From: Alteromonas sp. C1M14
GTDB taxonomy: Bacteria > Pseudomonadota > Gammaproteobacteria > Enterobacterales > Alteromonadaceae
Assembly (NCBI RefSeq): GCF_018860965.1
Contig: NZ_JAHKQF010000013.1
Location: 62,001 to 126,000 of the forward strand
Reading direction: 5' to 3'
Length of the DNA: 64,000 nucleotides
In this document: positions 11,174-20,507 of the stretch, one piece after another
How the letters are laid out: each line of letters opens with the position of its first letter
How positions within the stretch are numbered: position 1 is the stretch's first letter
Notes under the pieces: generated by a model
Seen by the model: only the letters and a program-made list of their open reading frames with translations
What the model was told of the DNA's origin: nothing
Databases searched by the model: none
Program-made: the position numbers and the translations under genes

Positions 11174-11340
11174 TTTTACTGGGCGTATTGTTTTTGGCAT
11201 TAATTATAATTGTGCCACTTATTGAACGCTCAAAAATGCGTATTAGTGGGGAAACGGCGGGAAAGCTTAGCCGCTGGATATGGCCGCTAATTATGATTGC
11301 TTTGGTGCTACAACTCATACGAATGATGATGCAAGGTTAG
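11161..11340 (+). CDS. Small two-helix membrane protein
   Basis: A 59-codon frame, MEVLILLGVLFLALIIIVPL at its start, overlaps the ubiF end by 13 bases. It encodes two hydrophobic helices (about 2-20 and 40-57) joined by a basic loop (ERSKMR...GKLSR). The overlap implies translation coupled to ubiF. I do not recognise a family. Clean hydrophobic/polar patterning and the absence of any other gene before 11354 support it, but it is unproven. Confidence 0.55.
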   Translation: MEVLILLGVLFLALIIIVPLIERSKMRISGETAGKLSRWIWPLIMIALVLQLIRMMMQG

Positions 11341-11353
11341 GGCGCTAACCTTG

Positions 11354-11944
11354 CTAGTGAGCTGTGACAGGCCAGGGCCCTTGTAGATCAACCAATGTTT
11401 TTTCAATTAACTGGCTTACTTGAATATCGTCTTGAGTAATAAGGGAAAACGTCCGTAAACCAATAAACTGACTTTGCAACCAAGTGGCCACTTTCTCGCA
11501 CTCCATACCTCGAGGTATTTCATGGGCGTGCACTAATTGCTCAACCACCTGTATAAATGCCTGCTTCAAGGTCTTCATTCCCTCAGATAACACAAACCGG
11601 GTATCGGCATTTACACTGTCAATTTCAGCCAGGGTTTTTATCAATAAACACTGACGTTGATGAACGTGATCCGCAGACGCCGTTAGCGTTGTGACAAAGT
11701 AGTGTTTGAGCGCGGCGAGGGGAGTGGCGCTTTGGGCAACCGCCAGCAATTCATTTTCACTGCGTACCACATAAGCTTGGATCACTTGACAAAACAAACC
11801 GTCTTTACTTTTAAAACGATTGTAAATGCTGCCTGGACGCATATCCAACGCACTTTGTAACTCACGCATACCGACAGCAAGATAGCCTTTTTGCCAAAAT
11901 AACCGCGTTGCTTTTTCAATAACCACTTCATCAGTGTATCTCAT
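11354..11944 (-). CDS. TetR-family transcriptional regulator
   Basis: The 196-residue protein has the TetR N-terminal helix-turn-helix (about 8-55, with FWQKGYLAVGMRELQSALDM and GSIYNRFKSKDGLF) and a helical ligand-binding domain. It is divergent from the CMD-like gene at 12084. Two palindromic sites in the shared intergenic region look like its operators, so it probably represses itself and the neighbour. Many regulators of this subgroup respond to electrophiles or organic hydroperoxides. The ligand here is unknown. Confidence 0.9.
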   Translation of the reverse strand: MRYTDEVVIEKATRLFWQKGYLAVGMRELQSALDMRPGSIYNRFKSKDGLFCQVIQAYVVRSENELLAVAQSATPLAALKHYFVTTLTASADHVHQRQCLLIKTLAEIDSVNADTRFVLSEGMKTLKQAFIQVVEQLVHAHEIPRGMECEKVATWLQSQFIGLRTFSLITQDDIQVSQLIEKTLVDLQGPWPVTAH

Positions 11945-11968
11945 TTGGTTATACCTTATATCTTCAAA

Positions 11969-12008
11969 CTTGAACGTTCGTTCAAGTTGATCTTGAACAA
12001 CTGTTCAA
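11969..12008. promoter_or_regulatory. Two tandem TetR operators
   Basis: Site 1 (11969-11986) is CTTGAACGTTCGTTCAAG, eight-base inverted arms around TT. Site 2 (11993-12008) is TTGAACAACTGTTCAA, seven-base arms around AC. Their centres are 23 bp apart, roughly two helical turns. They share the TTGAAC half-site and lie between the divergent tetR and CMD-like genes. Confidence 0.75.
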
Positions 12009-12083
12009 TAGTACTTATATTGACGTCCAAGGTAAACATCCACATAACAGTGGATGTCATTTTTTCTTAATTTTGGAGATGCT

Positions 12084-12638
12084 ATGACAACGTATACATT
12101 ACATACAAAAGATACTGCCCCTGATAATGCCAAACCCTTGTTGGAAAACTCACAGAGCGCTTTTGGTATGATCCCTAATCTCCACGCAGTGATGGCGGAA
12201 TCCCCTGAATTGCTTAAAGGCTATCAGTTACTGCATGAACTTGCGCAAAAGACCTCATTTAATGCCGATGAACTTACCGTGGTATGGCAGACAATTAACG
12301 TTGAGCACGAGTGCCACTATTGTGTTCCTGCTCACACAGGTATTGCTAAGAGCATGAATGTGAGTGATGAACTGATTGAGGCATTACGAAACGCCGAAGA
12401 ATTGAAAGACAGTAAACTTAATGCGTTGAGAAATACAGTATTAGCCGTCACTCGAGGACGAGGTGTCATTGGTGACAAAGAACAAAAAGCATTCATGGAT
12501 GCAGGGTATACTGCACAAAATATGCTTGAGATTATCTTGATTTTATCGCAGAAGGTAATGAGCAATTACACCAATCACTTGGCGGAAACCCCAGTGGACG
12601 AAGCGTTCGAAAAATTTGCTTGGGAACCTAAAAAGTAA
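12084..12638 (+). CDS. Carboxymuconolactone decarboxylase-like (AhpD-type) protein
   Basis: A 184-residue protein of the CMD/AhpD fold with the redox motif CHYCVPAH near residue 82, which in AhpD-like peroxidase partners gives a CxxC disulfide and general acid. The start at 12084 is chosen for its GGAG ribosome site six bases upstream. A longer frame from 12054 lacks such a site. It is likely controlled by the divergent TetR protein. Role: probable alkylhydroperoxidase-type oxidoreductase. The substrate is not determined by sequence. Confidence 0.85.
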   Translation: MTTYTLHTKDTAPDNAKPLLENSQSAFGMIPNLHAVMAESPELLKGYQLLHELAQKTSFNADELTVVWQTINVEHECHYCVPAHTGIAKSMNVSDELIEALRNAEELKDSKLNALRNTVLAVTRGRGVIGDKEQKAFMDAGYTAQNMLEIILILSQKVMSNYTNHLAETPVDEAFEKFAWEPKK

Positions 12639-12655
12639 CATCCCATTGCTAATTG

Positions 12656-12684
12656 GCGCTGTGTAGTTAATAACTACACAGCGC
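12656..12684. terminator. Hairpin between convergent genes
   Basis: Near-perfect 14-base inverted repeat GCGCTGTGTAGTTA/TAACTACACAGCGC separated by one base, between the CMD-like gene and agcS. There is no clear T-tract on either side, so intrinsic termination is only likely, not certain. Confidence 0.6.
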
Positions 12685-12697
12685 ACGTTAAATGTGA

Positions 12698-14107
12698 CTA
12701 ATCCCGCCACACCCCTTTTTCTGTTTCACCCTGAATGATGGCATCACCGGCCTTGTAAGTTATTTCCTTACCCGATTTTAATTTGGCAAAATAATCTTTG
12801 CTAATCGCGACAATGGTGGGCGTCATCCAGACAATGGCGATAATATTGATTACCGACATTAATCCTAATGCCATATCTGCCATGGCCCATACGGTAGGCA
12901 GGGCAGCCATCGCACCCCATAAAATCATACCGAGATAGCCAATGGTATATGCCATGCGGCCAAGTTTATTATCCAGTTTAAACATGTGCAGGTTACTTTC
13001 TCCGTAGGCGTAGTTTGCCACCACAGAGGTAAAAGAGAACAAGCATATGGCGGCGGAAACAAAGGCCGTGCCACCACCACCCACATGTGTATTCATTGCC
13101 GCTTGCGTCATTCCAATACCTTCCATATTGCCGCTGGCTTCGCCGCCAGCTAACAGAATAATAAAGGCGGTGGCAGAACATAAAATCATGGTATCAATAA
13201 AAACCCCTAGCATCTGAATATAGCCTTGTGACACCGGATGGTTTGGCTTTGGAGCAGCGCCTGCGGCGGCGTGAGGTACACTACCTGAGCCCGCTTCATT
13301 GGAATATAGGCCACGCTGGATACCATTTTTGATGGCGGCACCTAACATGCCAGCGCCAGCTTCTTGTAAGCCAAACGCTGATTTAATGATATCGAGGAAC
13401 ACACCTGGTAGTTCGGTAATGTTGATACACATGATAATAAGCGCTGCAATCACATAACTGATGGCCATAAAAGGGACGATCCACTCTGCAAATCGTGCAA
13501 TTCCTCTTAATCCGCCCACCACGATAAGTGCGGCAAGGGCAATGATCACCAAGCCGCTATAGAAGGGCGAAAAGCCATAGGCGTTATTTAATGCGTCGGT
13601 AATGGTATTGGCCTGAACAGCACTAAACACAAACCCGTAGCCGAAAAATAAACAAAGTGAGAAGGCCACCGCGAGCCACGTTTTGTTGAGGCCCTGCTTA
13701 ATGTAATAAGCTGGACCGCCACGAAACTCGCCATTTTCGTCTTTTACTTTATATAGCTGGCCTAATACGCTTTCGGCAAAGCCGGTGGCCATCCCTAAAA
13801 AGGCAATCACCCACATCCAAAAAATGGCCCCTGAGCCACCTAGTGAAATTGCCATGGCGACGCCTGCCAGGTTACCGGTCCCAACCCGAGCAGATAAGCT
13901 GGTGCATAACGCACCAAAAGAGCTTATCCCCTCTTTGGTTGAGCTGGTACTGCCCTTTAAAAGGACAAACATATGGGTAAAGTGGCGAAGTTGTACGGCG
14001 CCCAGTTTCCACGTAAACCAAATACCACAACCAAGCAGCATGACGATAAGGACTTGGCCATCACCCCACAACACATTATTTACGGCCGAGACGATATCGT
14101 TAATCAC
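12698..14107 (-). CDS. Sodium:alanine/glycine symporter (AGCS family)
   Basis: Inner-membrane amino-acid/sodium symporter, about 469 residues with ten or more membrane helices. Family hallmarks are SARVGTGNLAGVAMAISLGG near residue 75 and GIQRGLYSNEAGSGSVPHAA around residue 280. I choose the GTG at 14107 (VINDIVSAVNNVLWG), preceded by AAGGA, over an upstream ATG at 14167 that adds an unrelated 20-residue stretch. It is a single gene facing the CMD-like gene, with the tRNA operon upstream. Confidence 0.92.
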   Translation of the reverse strand: MINDIVSAVNNVLWGDGQVLIVMLLGCGIWFTWKLGAVQLRHFTHMFVLLKGSTSSTKEGISSFGALCTSLSARVGTGNLAGVAMAISLGGSGAIFWMWVIAFLGMATGFAESVLGQLYKVKDENGEFRGGPAYYIKQGLNKTWLAVAFSLCLFFGYGFVFSAVQANTITDALNNAYGFSPFYSGLVIIALAALIVVGGLRGIARFAEWIVPFMAISYVIAALIIMCINITELPGVFLDIIKSAFGLQEAGAGMLGAAIKNGIQRGLYSNEAGSGSVPHAAAGAAPKPNHPVSQGYIQMLGVFIDTMILCSATAFIILLAGGEASGNMEGIGMTQAAMNTHVGGGGTAFVSAAICLFSFTSVVANYAYGESNLHMFKLDNKLGRMAYTIGYLGMILWGAMAALPTVWAMADMALGLMSVINIIAIVWMTPTIVAISKDYFAKLKSGKEITYKAGDAIIQGETEKGVWRD

Positions 14108-14246
14108 ATGAGTTCCTTGATATTTTATTCTTATATAGGTTAGTAGGTTTATGTTATCAGAACCCAAGGAAGGGGAAAGAGCTTTGTTAGCAAAGGGGGA
14201 AATTTAGGTGGTATGTTGCAGCTAAAGACAAACGTGATGTAGAAAC

Positions 14247-14277
14247 AAAAAAAGCCAATCAAAGATTGGCTTTTTTT
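14247..14277 (-). terminator. Terminator of the tRNA operon
   Basis: A-run, AAAGCCAATC, AAA loop, GATTGGCTTT and T-run, immediately downstream of the last tRNA-Gln on the minus strand. Confidence 0.9.
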
Positions 14278-14283
14278 AAAATA

Positions 14284-14358
14284 TGGCTGGGGTAGCTGGA
14301 CTCGAACCAACGGATGGCGGGATCAAAACCCGCTGCCTTACCACTTGGCTATACCCCA
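14284..14358 (-). tRNA. tRNA-Gln (anticodon TTG)
   Basis: 75-base cloverleaf with acceptor stem TGGGGTA/TACCCCA, anticodon stem GCGGG/CCCGC, loop TTTTGAT giving TTG, and encoded CCA. It is the last gene of the Met-Leu-Gln-Gln operon and identical to the copy at 14395. Confidence 0.98.
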
Positions 14359-14394
14359 AGAGATAATCGCGATAAGACGCAATTACAAAAAAAA

Positions 14395-14469
14395 TGGCTG
14401 GGGTAGCTGGACTCGAACCAACGGATGGCGGGATCAAAACCCGCTGCCTTACCACTTGGCTATACCCCA
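14395..14469 (-). tRNA. tRNA-Gln (anticodon TTG), second copy
   Basis: Identical in sequence to the neighbouring tRNA-Gln, including the encoded CCA. The 36-bp spacer between copies suggests tandem duplication. Confidence 0.98.
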
Positions 14470-14473
14470 ATAA

Positions 14474-14558
14474 TGGTGCGGAAGGAGAGACTTGAACTCT
14501 CACGCCGTGAAGCACTGGAACCTAAATCCAGCGTGTCTACCAATTCCACCACTCCCGC
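14474..14558 (-). tRNA. tRNA-Leu (anticodon TAG)
   Basis: 85-base class II tRNA with a long variable arm, acceptor GCGGGAG, anticodon loop TTTAGGT (TAG) and encoded CCA. It lies four bases from the tRNA-Gln 5' end. Confidence 0.97.
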
Positions 14559-14593
14559 AAATAGACATACCTGAGAGTTTTTAAAAAGAAAAA

Positions 14594-14670
14594 TGGTGGC
14601 TACGGCGAGATTCGAACTTGCGACCCCATCATTATGAGTGATGTGCTCTAACCAACTGAGCTACGTAGCC
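14594..14670 (-). tRNA. Elongator tRNA-Met (anticodon CAT)
   Basis: 77 bases, acceptor GGCTACG/CGTAGCC, anticodon stem CATCA/TGATG with loop CTCATAA (CAT), and encoded CCA. The paired first acceptor base and the anticodon stem without three G:C pairs make it elongator rather than initiator. It is the first gene of the operon. Confidence 0.95.
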
Positions 14671-14705
14671 TCTTTCTTTTTCTTCCCTCTCAGGAAGTGG
14701 CGCGT

Positions 14706-14734
14706 ATTATGCTGATATGAATCTCGACCGTCAA
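14706..14734 (-). promoter_or_regulatory. tRNA operon promoter
   Basis: In minus-strand sense: -35 TTGACG, 17-base spacer, -10 CATAAT, then GC-rich ACGCGCC, the discriminator typical of stringently controlled stable-RNA promoters. It starts about 36 bases before tRNA-Met. The rest of 14735-14965 holds no gene I can support. Confidence 0.8.
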
Positions 14735-14965
14735 CCCCTTTTTTACGAACTTTTTTTAAATGGTCATATTGTGTACTGTAATGGCTATTTCATCGTCGAT
14801 ATGTTGATAATGTCACCAATTATCGTCGATAAAAAGCATCCCATATACGGGGTTTCCCTATTTGCATTTTTTCTAAACCATGAAAATTTGCCTGACTAAA
14901 CACTTGAGATGGCACTGTGATTTTCGGTATTGTGTAATCAATATGTTAAATATGTAACTTAAATT

Positions 14966-16273
14966 ATGCTAAATCGTGCGTCTCAACCCTTTGTTCGGCT
15001 AGTTGAAAAATACCTGCCAGATCCCTTTGTCCTTGTTTTACTGCTTACCTTGGTGACATTTTGTGCGGCTTATATGGTGGAAGGCCAAGCTCCCATGGTT
15101 ATTCTTCAGCAGTGGGGAGGAGGTATGTGGGGGTTGCTTACATTTTCTATGCAAATGCTCCTGGTTTTAGTTAGTGGGTACATGTTGGCAAGTACCCCAG
15201 TGGTAAAACAAATTTTAGAAAAACTGGCCGTGTTGGGAGATACACCAGGAAAAGCCATTGTACTGGTAACCTTGGTTGCGCTTAGTACCAGTTGGCTAAA
15301 TTGGGGCTTTGGTTTGGTGGCAGGGGCGTTGTTTGCTAAGGCCCTCGCCCGGCGCACCGCGGTTGATTACCGTTTATTAGTGGCGAGTGCGTACTCGGGG
15401 TTTGTTGTCTGGCATGGCGGCCTTGCTGGCTCGATACCGTTAGCGATTGCCACCCCAGGGCATTTTGCTGAAGCACAAATAGGGGTGATTGATACCGGAC
15501 AAACTTTGTTTTCCACCCTTAATCTTGTTTTGCTGGCACTTTTGTTTGTTATTGTGCCGGTGGTAAATCGTTTAATGCTTCCTGACGCAAAAAACAGTGT
15601 TATCGTGTCTGCCCAATCCCTACAAGACCCACCCGTGGCGAACATGACGTCGACGCGACCGGCGGATAAATTAGAAAACAGTGTCATCTTATCGCAACTT
15701 ATCGGTTTTGCCGGGCTTATCTATCTTGGTTACTTTTTTTACCAAGGTGGCAGCCTTAACCTTAATATCGTCAACACCTTGTTTTTGTTTCTTGCCATTA
15801 CTCTTCATGGCACCCCTCGTCGCTTACTCCATAGCCTACAACAAGGAATGAAAGGGGGTGGCGGCATCCTTATCCAGTTTCCCTTTTATGCTGGCATTAT
15901 GGCGGTAATGGTTCAGTCTGGCTTAGCACAAACCCTTTCTACGTGGCTTATAAGCTTTGCTAGCGCCGACTCTCTTGCTGTGTGGAGTTTTATCAGTGCT
16001 GGCGTAGTCAATATATTTGTGCCCTCAGGAGGGGGACAGTGGGCAGTACAGGCGCCTGTTATGTTGCCTGCGGCGATAGAATTAGGCGCCGATGTGAGTA
16101 AGGTGGCCATGGCAGTGGCATGGGGTGATGCCTGGACGAATCTAATTCAGCCTTTTTGGGCGTTACCTGTATTGGCCATCGCCGGATTGCGAGCCAAGGA
16201 CATAATGGGGTTTTGTCTAATGCAATTGCTAGTCACCGGGTTGATCATCGGCTTGTGTTTACGCTTTTTATAG
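14966..16273 (+). CDS. Short-chain fatty acid transporter, AtoE type
   Basis: 435-residue polytopic membrane protein of the AtoE family, proposed to take up short-chain fatty acids such as acetoacetate or butyrate. Hallmarks are LPDPFVLVLLLTLVTF at the N-terminus, ASAYSGFVVWHGGLAGSIPL mid-protein and FVPSGGGQWAVQAPV near residue 355. No ato catabolic genes are adjacent. It stands alone between the tRNA operon and a terminator shared with convergent ychF. Confidence 0.88.
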   Translation: MLNRASQPFVRLVEKYLPDPFVLVLLLTLVTFCAAYMVEGQAPMVILQQWGGGMWGLLTFSMQMLLVLVSGYMLASTPVVKQILEKLAVLGDTPGKAIVLVTLVALSTSWLNWGFGLVAGALFAKALARRTAVDYRLLVASAYSGFVVWHGGLAGSIPLAIATPGHFAEAQIGVIDTGQTLFSTLNLVLLALLFVIVPVVNRLMLPDAKNSVIVSAQSLQDPPVANMTSTRPADKLENSVILSQLIGFAGLIYLGYFFYQGGSLNLNIVNTLFLFLAITLHGTPRRLLHSLQQGMKGGGGILIQFPFYAGIMAVMVQSGLAQTLSTWLISFASADSLAVWSFISAGVVNIFVPSGGGQWAVQAPVMLPAAIELGADVSKVAMAVAWGDAWTNLIQPFWALPVLAIAGLRAKDIMGFCLMQLLVTGLIIGLCLRFL

Positions 16274-16280
16274 CCTAAAC

Positions 16281-16309
16281 AAAAACACCGCCTAAAGGCG
16301 GTGTTTTTA
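16281..16309. terminator. Bidirectional terminator between atoE-like and ychF
   Basis: AAAAACACCGCC, TAAA loop, GGCGGTGTTTTT. A and T tracts on both sides serve the two convergent genes. Confidence 0.9.
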
Positions 16310-16323
16310 CTTATTTAATCAAC

Positions 16324-17415
16324 TTAAACATTAAAGCGGAAGTGAATAACGTCACCGTCTTTAACGATATATTCTTTACCTTCAAGACGCCATTTACCGG
16401 CATCTTTAGCACCTTGCTCACCACCGAATTCGACGAAATGGTCGTAGCTGACGATTTCAGCTCGGATAAACCCTTTTTCAAAATCTGTGTGGATTTTACC
16501 CGCCGCTTGCGGTGCTGTAGAACCTTCAGGGAAGGTCCAGGCGCGGACTTCTTTTACACCGGCTGTAAAATAGGTTTGTAGTGTCAGCAGGTTATAACCG
16601 GCACGGATAACACGGTTTAAGCCCGGCTCTTCTAAGCCCATGTCTTCCATGAACTCATCGCGTTCATCGTCATCGAGTTCGGCGATTTCGCTTTCAATTT
16701 CAGCACACACCGCAACTACCACAGCATCTTCATTTGCAGCAATAGCTTTTACTTGATCAAGGTACGGGTTGTTGTCAAAACCCTCTTCATTTACATTGGC
16801 AATGTACATAGTGGGCTTCATGGTCAGCAGGTTCATGTAACTGATGGCTGCCACTTCTTCTTTCGCCAATTCTAACGAGCGAACCAGTTTGCCTTCATCT
16901 AAATGTGGCTTAACTTTCTCAAGTACTTTAAGCTCAAATTTGGCATCGGCATCGCCGCCTTTTGCGCGTTTGCCAACACGAAGGATGGCTTTTTCAGTGG
17001 TTTCTAAATCAGACAACGCCAGTTCGGTATTGATAACATCAATGTCGTCCTGGGGGCTAACTTTACCGGACACATGCACGATATTGTCATTTTCAAAACA
17101 ACGAACAACATGGCCAATGGCATCGGTTTCACGAATATTGGCTAAGAATTTGTTACCTAAGCCTTCACCTTTAGAGGCGCCTTCAACCAAACCGGCAATA
17201 TCCACAAATTCCATGGTGGTAGGGATAACCCGTTGAGGGTTTACGATTTCTGCCAGCTTGTCTAAGCGCAAATCCGGTACAGGTACTACACCGGTATTCG
17301 GTTCAATGGTACAAAAAGGAAAGTTAGCCGCTTCGATTCCGGCTTTGGTGAGTGCGTTAAATAGGGTAGATTTACCCACATTTGGCAAACCAACGATGCC
17401 ACATTTAAAACCCAT
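16324..17415 (-). CDS. ychF: Redox-regulated ATPase YchF (OLA1 family)
   Basis: TRAFAC-class P-loop protein with ATPase rather than GTPase specificity, associated with ribosomes and stress responses. 363 residues, the E. coli length. G1 GLPNVGKST lies at 8-16, with the helical insertion and then a C-terminal TGS domain at about 275-360 ([17 protein letters not shown]). It follows pth by 19 bp in the pth-ychF pair and is probably transcribed from upstream of rplY. Confidence 0.97.
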   Translation of the reverse strand: MGFKCGIVGLPNVGKSTLFNALTKAGIEAANFPFCTIEPNTGVVPVPDLRLDKLAEIVNPQRVIPTTMEFVDIAGLVEGASKGEGLGNKFLANIRETDAIGHVVRCFENDNIVHVSGKVSPQDDIDVINTELALSDLETTEKAILRVGKRAKGGDADAKFELKVLEKVKPHLDEGKLVRSLELAKEEVAAISYMNLLTMKPTMYIANVNEEGFDNNPYLDQVKAIAANEDAVVVAVCAEIESEIAELDDDERDEFMEDMGLEEPGLNRVIRAGYNLLTLQTYFTAGVKEVRAWTFPEGSTAPQAAGKIHTDFEKGFIRAEIVSYDHFVEFGGEQGAKDAGKWRLEGKEYIVKDGDVIHFRFNV

Positions 17416-17434
17416 GAGCTTGACCCTTGTCTGG

Positions 17435-18031
17435 TTATGTACCCGGAACGTCAGCTTTAAAACTGTGTAGTCTGTTCTGGGCTTGTTTTAAGTCGTTTTT
17501 AATTAATATTTCAGTACAACGAATGGCTTCATCTATGGCATCAACAATAGCATCTTTTTCACTTGCCTGAGGCTTCCCAAGTACATGACCGGTAACCTTG
17601 CTTTTATGGCCTGGATGGCCAATGCCTATTCGCAACCTGAGGAAATCTTTGTTATTACCCATACGGGCAACGATGTCTCGGACACCATTTTGGCTTGAAC
17701 TACCGCCAACTTTAAATTTGGCAACGCCAGGTGGTAAATCTAATTCATCAAAAGCAACCAAGATATTCTCTGCCGGGATCCGGTAGAAATTTGCCATGGC
17801 TGAAACAGCCTGACCACTTTTATTCATAAAGGTGGTGGGGTAGAGCAGACGAATATCTTGAGTGCCTACAGTAATGCGGCCGGAATAACCAAAAAACTTA
17901 CTTTCTGGTTTTAAACTAGTATTAAAACGCGCAGCTAACTCATGCAGGTACCAAGCACCGGCATTATGACGTGTGTTTTCATATTCTGGGCCTGGATTTC
18001 CCAGGCCCACAATCAGACGAATATCTGACAA
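17435..18031 (-). CDS. pth: Peptidyl-tRNA hydrolase
   Basis: Releases peptides from peptidyl-tRNA that drops off the ribosome. 198 residues. The N-terminal [20 protein letters not shown] contains the conserved Asn and the catalytic His (about 20-21). Also visible are FMNKSGQAV and DELDLPPG. It starts five bases after the rplY stop, an rplY-pth-ychF operon like that of many proteobacteria. Confidence 0.97.
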   Translation of the reverse strand: MSDIRLIVGLGNPGPEYENTRHNAGAWYLHELAARFNTSLKPESKFFGYSGRITVGTQDIRLLYPTTFMNKSGQAVSAMANFYRIPAENILVAFDELDLPPGVAKFKVGGSSSQNGVRDIVARMGNNKDFLRLRIGIGHPGHKSKVTGHVLGKPQASEKDAIVDAIDEAIRCTEILIKNDLKQAQNRLHSFKADVPGT

Positions 18032-18036
18032 ACTGA

Positions 18037-18672
18037 TTATTCCTCAGTTGTGCCTTCTTCGTCACCTTCGCCGTCTGCATCAGCAGCTTTAGGCGCAGGC
18101 TTAACAGTCACTACTGCCAAATCATGAGTTTCATCACCTTTAGCCAACTCTATAGAGCTAACGCCAGCAGGCAATGTAAGATCAGATAAGTGAACAGTGT
18201 GATCCATGTCTACATTTGCCATGTCAACTTCAACGAACTCAGGCAAATCTTTAGGCAGACAAGTAATGTCGATTTCATTTACGTGGTGTTCTGCAATACC
18301 GCCAGCTTTGATAGCTTCAGATTGCGCTTCATTTACAAAGTGTAAAGGAACACTGGTAGTCAGCTTCTCGCCAGCAATGATGCGTTGGAAGTCAACGTGC
18401 ATGATTTTAGGCTTGTAAGGGTGACGCTGCATGTCTTTAACCAATGCTTCAACAGGCTTTCCGTCGATGTTCAATGTTAAAACATGAGAGTAAAATGCTT
18501 CAAAGTCAGCGGAGTTATTAACTTTGTTATGATCAAGCGTTAACGCGATTGGCGCTTCTTCGCCACCGTAAAGGATAGCAGGTAATTTATCAGCATGACG
18601 AAGGCGGCGGCTCGCACCTTTCCCTAAATCAGTACGGATTTCTGCTTCCAAAGTAAAAATTGCACCAGACAT
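18037..18672 (-). CDS. rplY: 50S ribosomal protein L25, CTC/TL5 form
   Basis: Binds 5S rRNA in the large subunit. The start at 18672 ([20 protein letters not shown]) is preceded by GGAG. A further-upstream ATG has no support. At 211 residues it is the long CTC form, with an N-terminal L25 domain (about 1-95) plus a C-terminal TL5 beta domain (about 100-190), unlike the 94-residue E. coli L25. The tail is acidic and Ala/Glu-rich ([12 protein letters not shown]). First gene of rplY-pth-ychF. Confidence 0.95.
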   Translation of the reverse strand: MSGAIFTLEAEIRTDLGKGASRRLRHADKLPAILYGGEEAPIALTLDHNKVNNSADFEAFYSHVLTLNIDGKPVEALVKDMQRHPYKPKIMHVDFQRIIAGEKLTTSVPLHFVNEAQSEAIKAGGIAEHHVNEIDITCLPKDLPEFVEVDMANVDMDHTVHLSDLTLPAGVSSIELAKGDETHDLAVVTVKPAPKAADADGEGDEEGTTEE

Positions 18673-18866
18673 ATGTATGTCTCCGTAGTAAGTAATTAAT
18701 AGTGTGCAGATTTTTGCGACCAAAATCTGCGATTAGTTAGGCCATTGCTAAGCGCAATACCTACACCCAAAATAAAAGGGCGGCGAATTCTACCACCACC
18801 CTGTTACAGATACAAACGGGAATTTAATCACCCCTGGCACAACCGGGCGATAAAGTAAAATGGGGG

Positions 18867-19265
18867 TTACATCTCGTTAGAGGGTAAGGAAACCTGGCTT
18901 GCATCCATATTCACGATTTCTTTAACCGTAAACAGTACGCCAAATTGTCTGGTGGTGGCCATGTCGGTCACGGGCTTACCTTTGACGGTGAGTTTCATCC
19001 CGTTTTTACGGTACTGCTTGTCTAGGTTACGTAACATGTAGTGCTTGCCGTCGGTGGTAATAAAGCCTAAAAAACCACCTTCCTGGGGTTGATAGACCAG
19101 TTTGCCGGTCAGTGTTTCAAGGTCGGTCATAGCGGTTCCCGGTGGTTGCTCGGTATGCATGGCATTGGGGGCGGTGTCTTGTACGGTATGAGGGATGTGT
19201 TCTTCGTTGCATCCTGTCAGCGTTAAAGCGGTTGTTATTAAAGTGGCATAAACAAAACGTGTCAC
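18867..19265 (-). CDS. Putative lipoprotein of unknown function
   Basis: 132 residues with a type II signal peptide: MTRFVYATLITTALTLTGC ends in the lipobox LTGC, so the mature protein begins at Cys19. A low-complexity linker (about 20-50) precedes a compact domain (about 50-120) of predicted beta character, GKLVYQPQEGGFLGFITTDG. That domain could be an OB-like fold, though this is a guess. It is a single gene between rplY and prs with no functional clue. I do not recognise the family. Confidence 0.7.
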   Translation of the reverse strand: MTRFVYATLITTALTLTGCNEEHIPHTVQDTAPNAMHTEQPPGTAMTDLETLTGKLVYQPQEGGFLGFITTDGKHYMLRNLDKQYRKNGMKLTVKGKPVTDMATTRQFGVLFTVKEIVNMDASQVSLPSNEM

Positions 19266-19408
19266 AGACTGTCTCCTGATTTTTCTGTAATCGTTGCTAT
19301 GGATAGTGTGCCGTGCTTTATCTGAACGAACAATGAATCTTGTATAGGTTTTTACAGAAAAAAAGAAGCGAGAAGAAAAGAGAAGAAGGCGACGACAGAA
19401 TAAGAGGC

Positions 19409-19431
19409 CAGTGACTCGATATGAGTCACTG
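19409..19431 (-). terminator. Hairpin downstream of prs
   Basis: Perfect nine-base stem CAGTGACTC/GAGTCACTG with a five-base loop, 14 bases after the prs stop. No T-run follows, so it may stabilise the mRNA end or act as a weak terminator. 19266-19408 otherwise holds only a purine-rich, unannotated stretch upstream of the lipoprotein gene. Confidence 0.55.
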
Positions 19432-19444
19432 ACTAAACAGGATG

Positions 19445-20392
19445 TTAGTAATCAAACATGGCAGAAATAGATTCTTCGTTACTAATACGGCGAATGGTTT
19501 CGGCTAGCATCTCTGATAATGTTAACTGTTTTACTTTGCCTGTGGCTTTCATCGCATCAGACAGTGGGATACTGTCGGTAACGATGATTTCGTCAATCAC
19601 AGATTCTTTTAAGTTGGTGGGGGCATTACCGGAAAAAATCGCATGGGTTGCATAAGCATAGACTTTGCGTGCCCCATGATTTTTCAACGCTTCGGCTGCT
19701 TTTGCCAGAGTACCGCCAGTATCAATCATGTCGTCTACGATAATACAGTCACGGTCTTTCACATCACCGATGATGTTCATGACTTGTGACACGTTTGCCT
19801 TAGGACGACGCTTATCGATGATGGCAAGTTCTGTATCATTAAGTAGTTTTGCTGTGGCTCTAGCCCGCACAACGCCGCCAATATCAGGAGAAACGACAAT
19901 GGGGTCGACAAAGTCCCGTTCTACCATATCCGCAAGTAGAATGGGTGTACCAAACGCATTATCAACAGGTACGTCGAAGAAACCCTGAATTTGCTCGGCA
20001 TGTAAGTCGATGGTGAGGACTCGGTCCACGCCCACATTTGACAAGAAGTCTGCAACCACACGGGCTGTGATAGGGACACGGGCGGAACGCACACGACGGT
20101 CTTGTCTGGCGTAACCAAAGTAAGGAATAACGGCAGTGATTCGGCCTGCTGAAGCTCGTCGCAATGCATCAATCATTACGATAAGTTCCATTAGGTTATC
20201 ATTGGTAGGTGCGCAGGTAGATTGGATAATAAAAACGTCCGAACCACGGACGTTTTCATGAATTTCTACGCTGATCTCACCGTCGCTGAAACGACCAACA
20301 CTGGCATTACCTAGTTTGGTATAAAGGCGTTCGGCAACTTTATGAGCAAGTTCGGGGACAGCATTGCCTGCAAAGAGCTTCATATCTGGCAC
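19445..20392 (-). CDS. prs: Ribose-phosphate pyrophosphokinase (PRPP synthase)
   Basis: Makes PRPP from ribose 5-phosphate and ATP for nucleotide, His, Trp and NAD synthesis. I place the start at a GTG ([10 protein letters not shown]), six bases after GAGGAA. This gives 315 residues, the exact E. coli length. A longer open frame upstream only runs through the tRNA-Gln gene. Signatures are [20 protein letters not shown] and the PRPP-binding [11 protein letters not shown] near residue 220. Transcribed in the lolB-ispE-tRNA-Gln-prs unit. Confidence 0.97.
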   Translation of the reverse strand: MPDMKLFAGNAVPELAHKVAERLYTKLGNASVGRFSDGEISVEIHENVRGSDVFIIQSTCAPTNDNLMELIVMIDALRRASAGRITAVIPYFGYARQDRRVRSARVPITARVVADFLSNVGVDRVLTIDLHAEQIQGFFDVPVDNAFGTPILLADMVERDFVDPIVVSPDIGGVVRARATAKLLNDTELAIIDKRRPKANVSQVMNIIGDVKDRDCIIVDDMIDTGGTLAKAAEALKNHGARKVYAYATHAIFSGNAPTNLKESVIDEIIVTDSIPLSDAMKATGKVKQLTLSEMLAETIRRISNEESISAMFDY

Positions 20393-20424
20393 AAGTGTTT
20401 CCTCAGTGCATTGATAATAAGAGG

Positions 20425-20500
20425 TGGTTGGGGTAGCTGGACTCGAACCAACGAATGGCGGGATCAAAACCCGCTGCCTTACCAACTTGGCTATACCCCA
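20425..20500 (-). tRNA. tRNA-Gln (anticodon TTG), inside the ispE-prs unit
   Basis: 76-base cloverleaf with encoded CCA and anticodon TTG. It differs from the 14.3 kb copies by an extra T in the D-loop, one base in the T-arm region and the discriminator base. Its 5' end is seven bases from the ispE stop and its 3' end 32 bases from the prs start, so it must be processed from the mRNA or come from a promoter inside ispE. Confidence 0.97.
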
Positions 20501-20507
20501 AAAATAA

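Noticed and set aside
14284..14469. Tandem tRNA-Gln pair as a mobile-element repeat
   Set aside because: Both copies are full tRNAs in an operon; a simple gene duplication explains them.
14717..14899. 60-codon frame upstream of the atoE-like gene
   Set aside because: Overlaps the tRNA operon promoter, no ribosome site, no similarity recognised.
19445..20485. 346-codon version of prs
   Set aside because: The extra N-terminus is translated tRNA-Gln; the GTG at 20392 has a good ribosome site and gives the family length.
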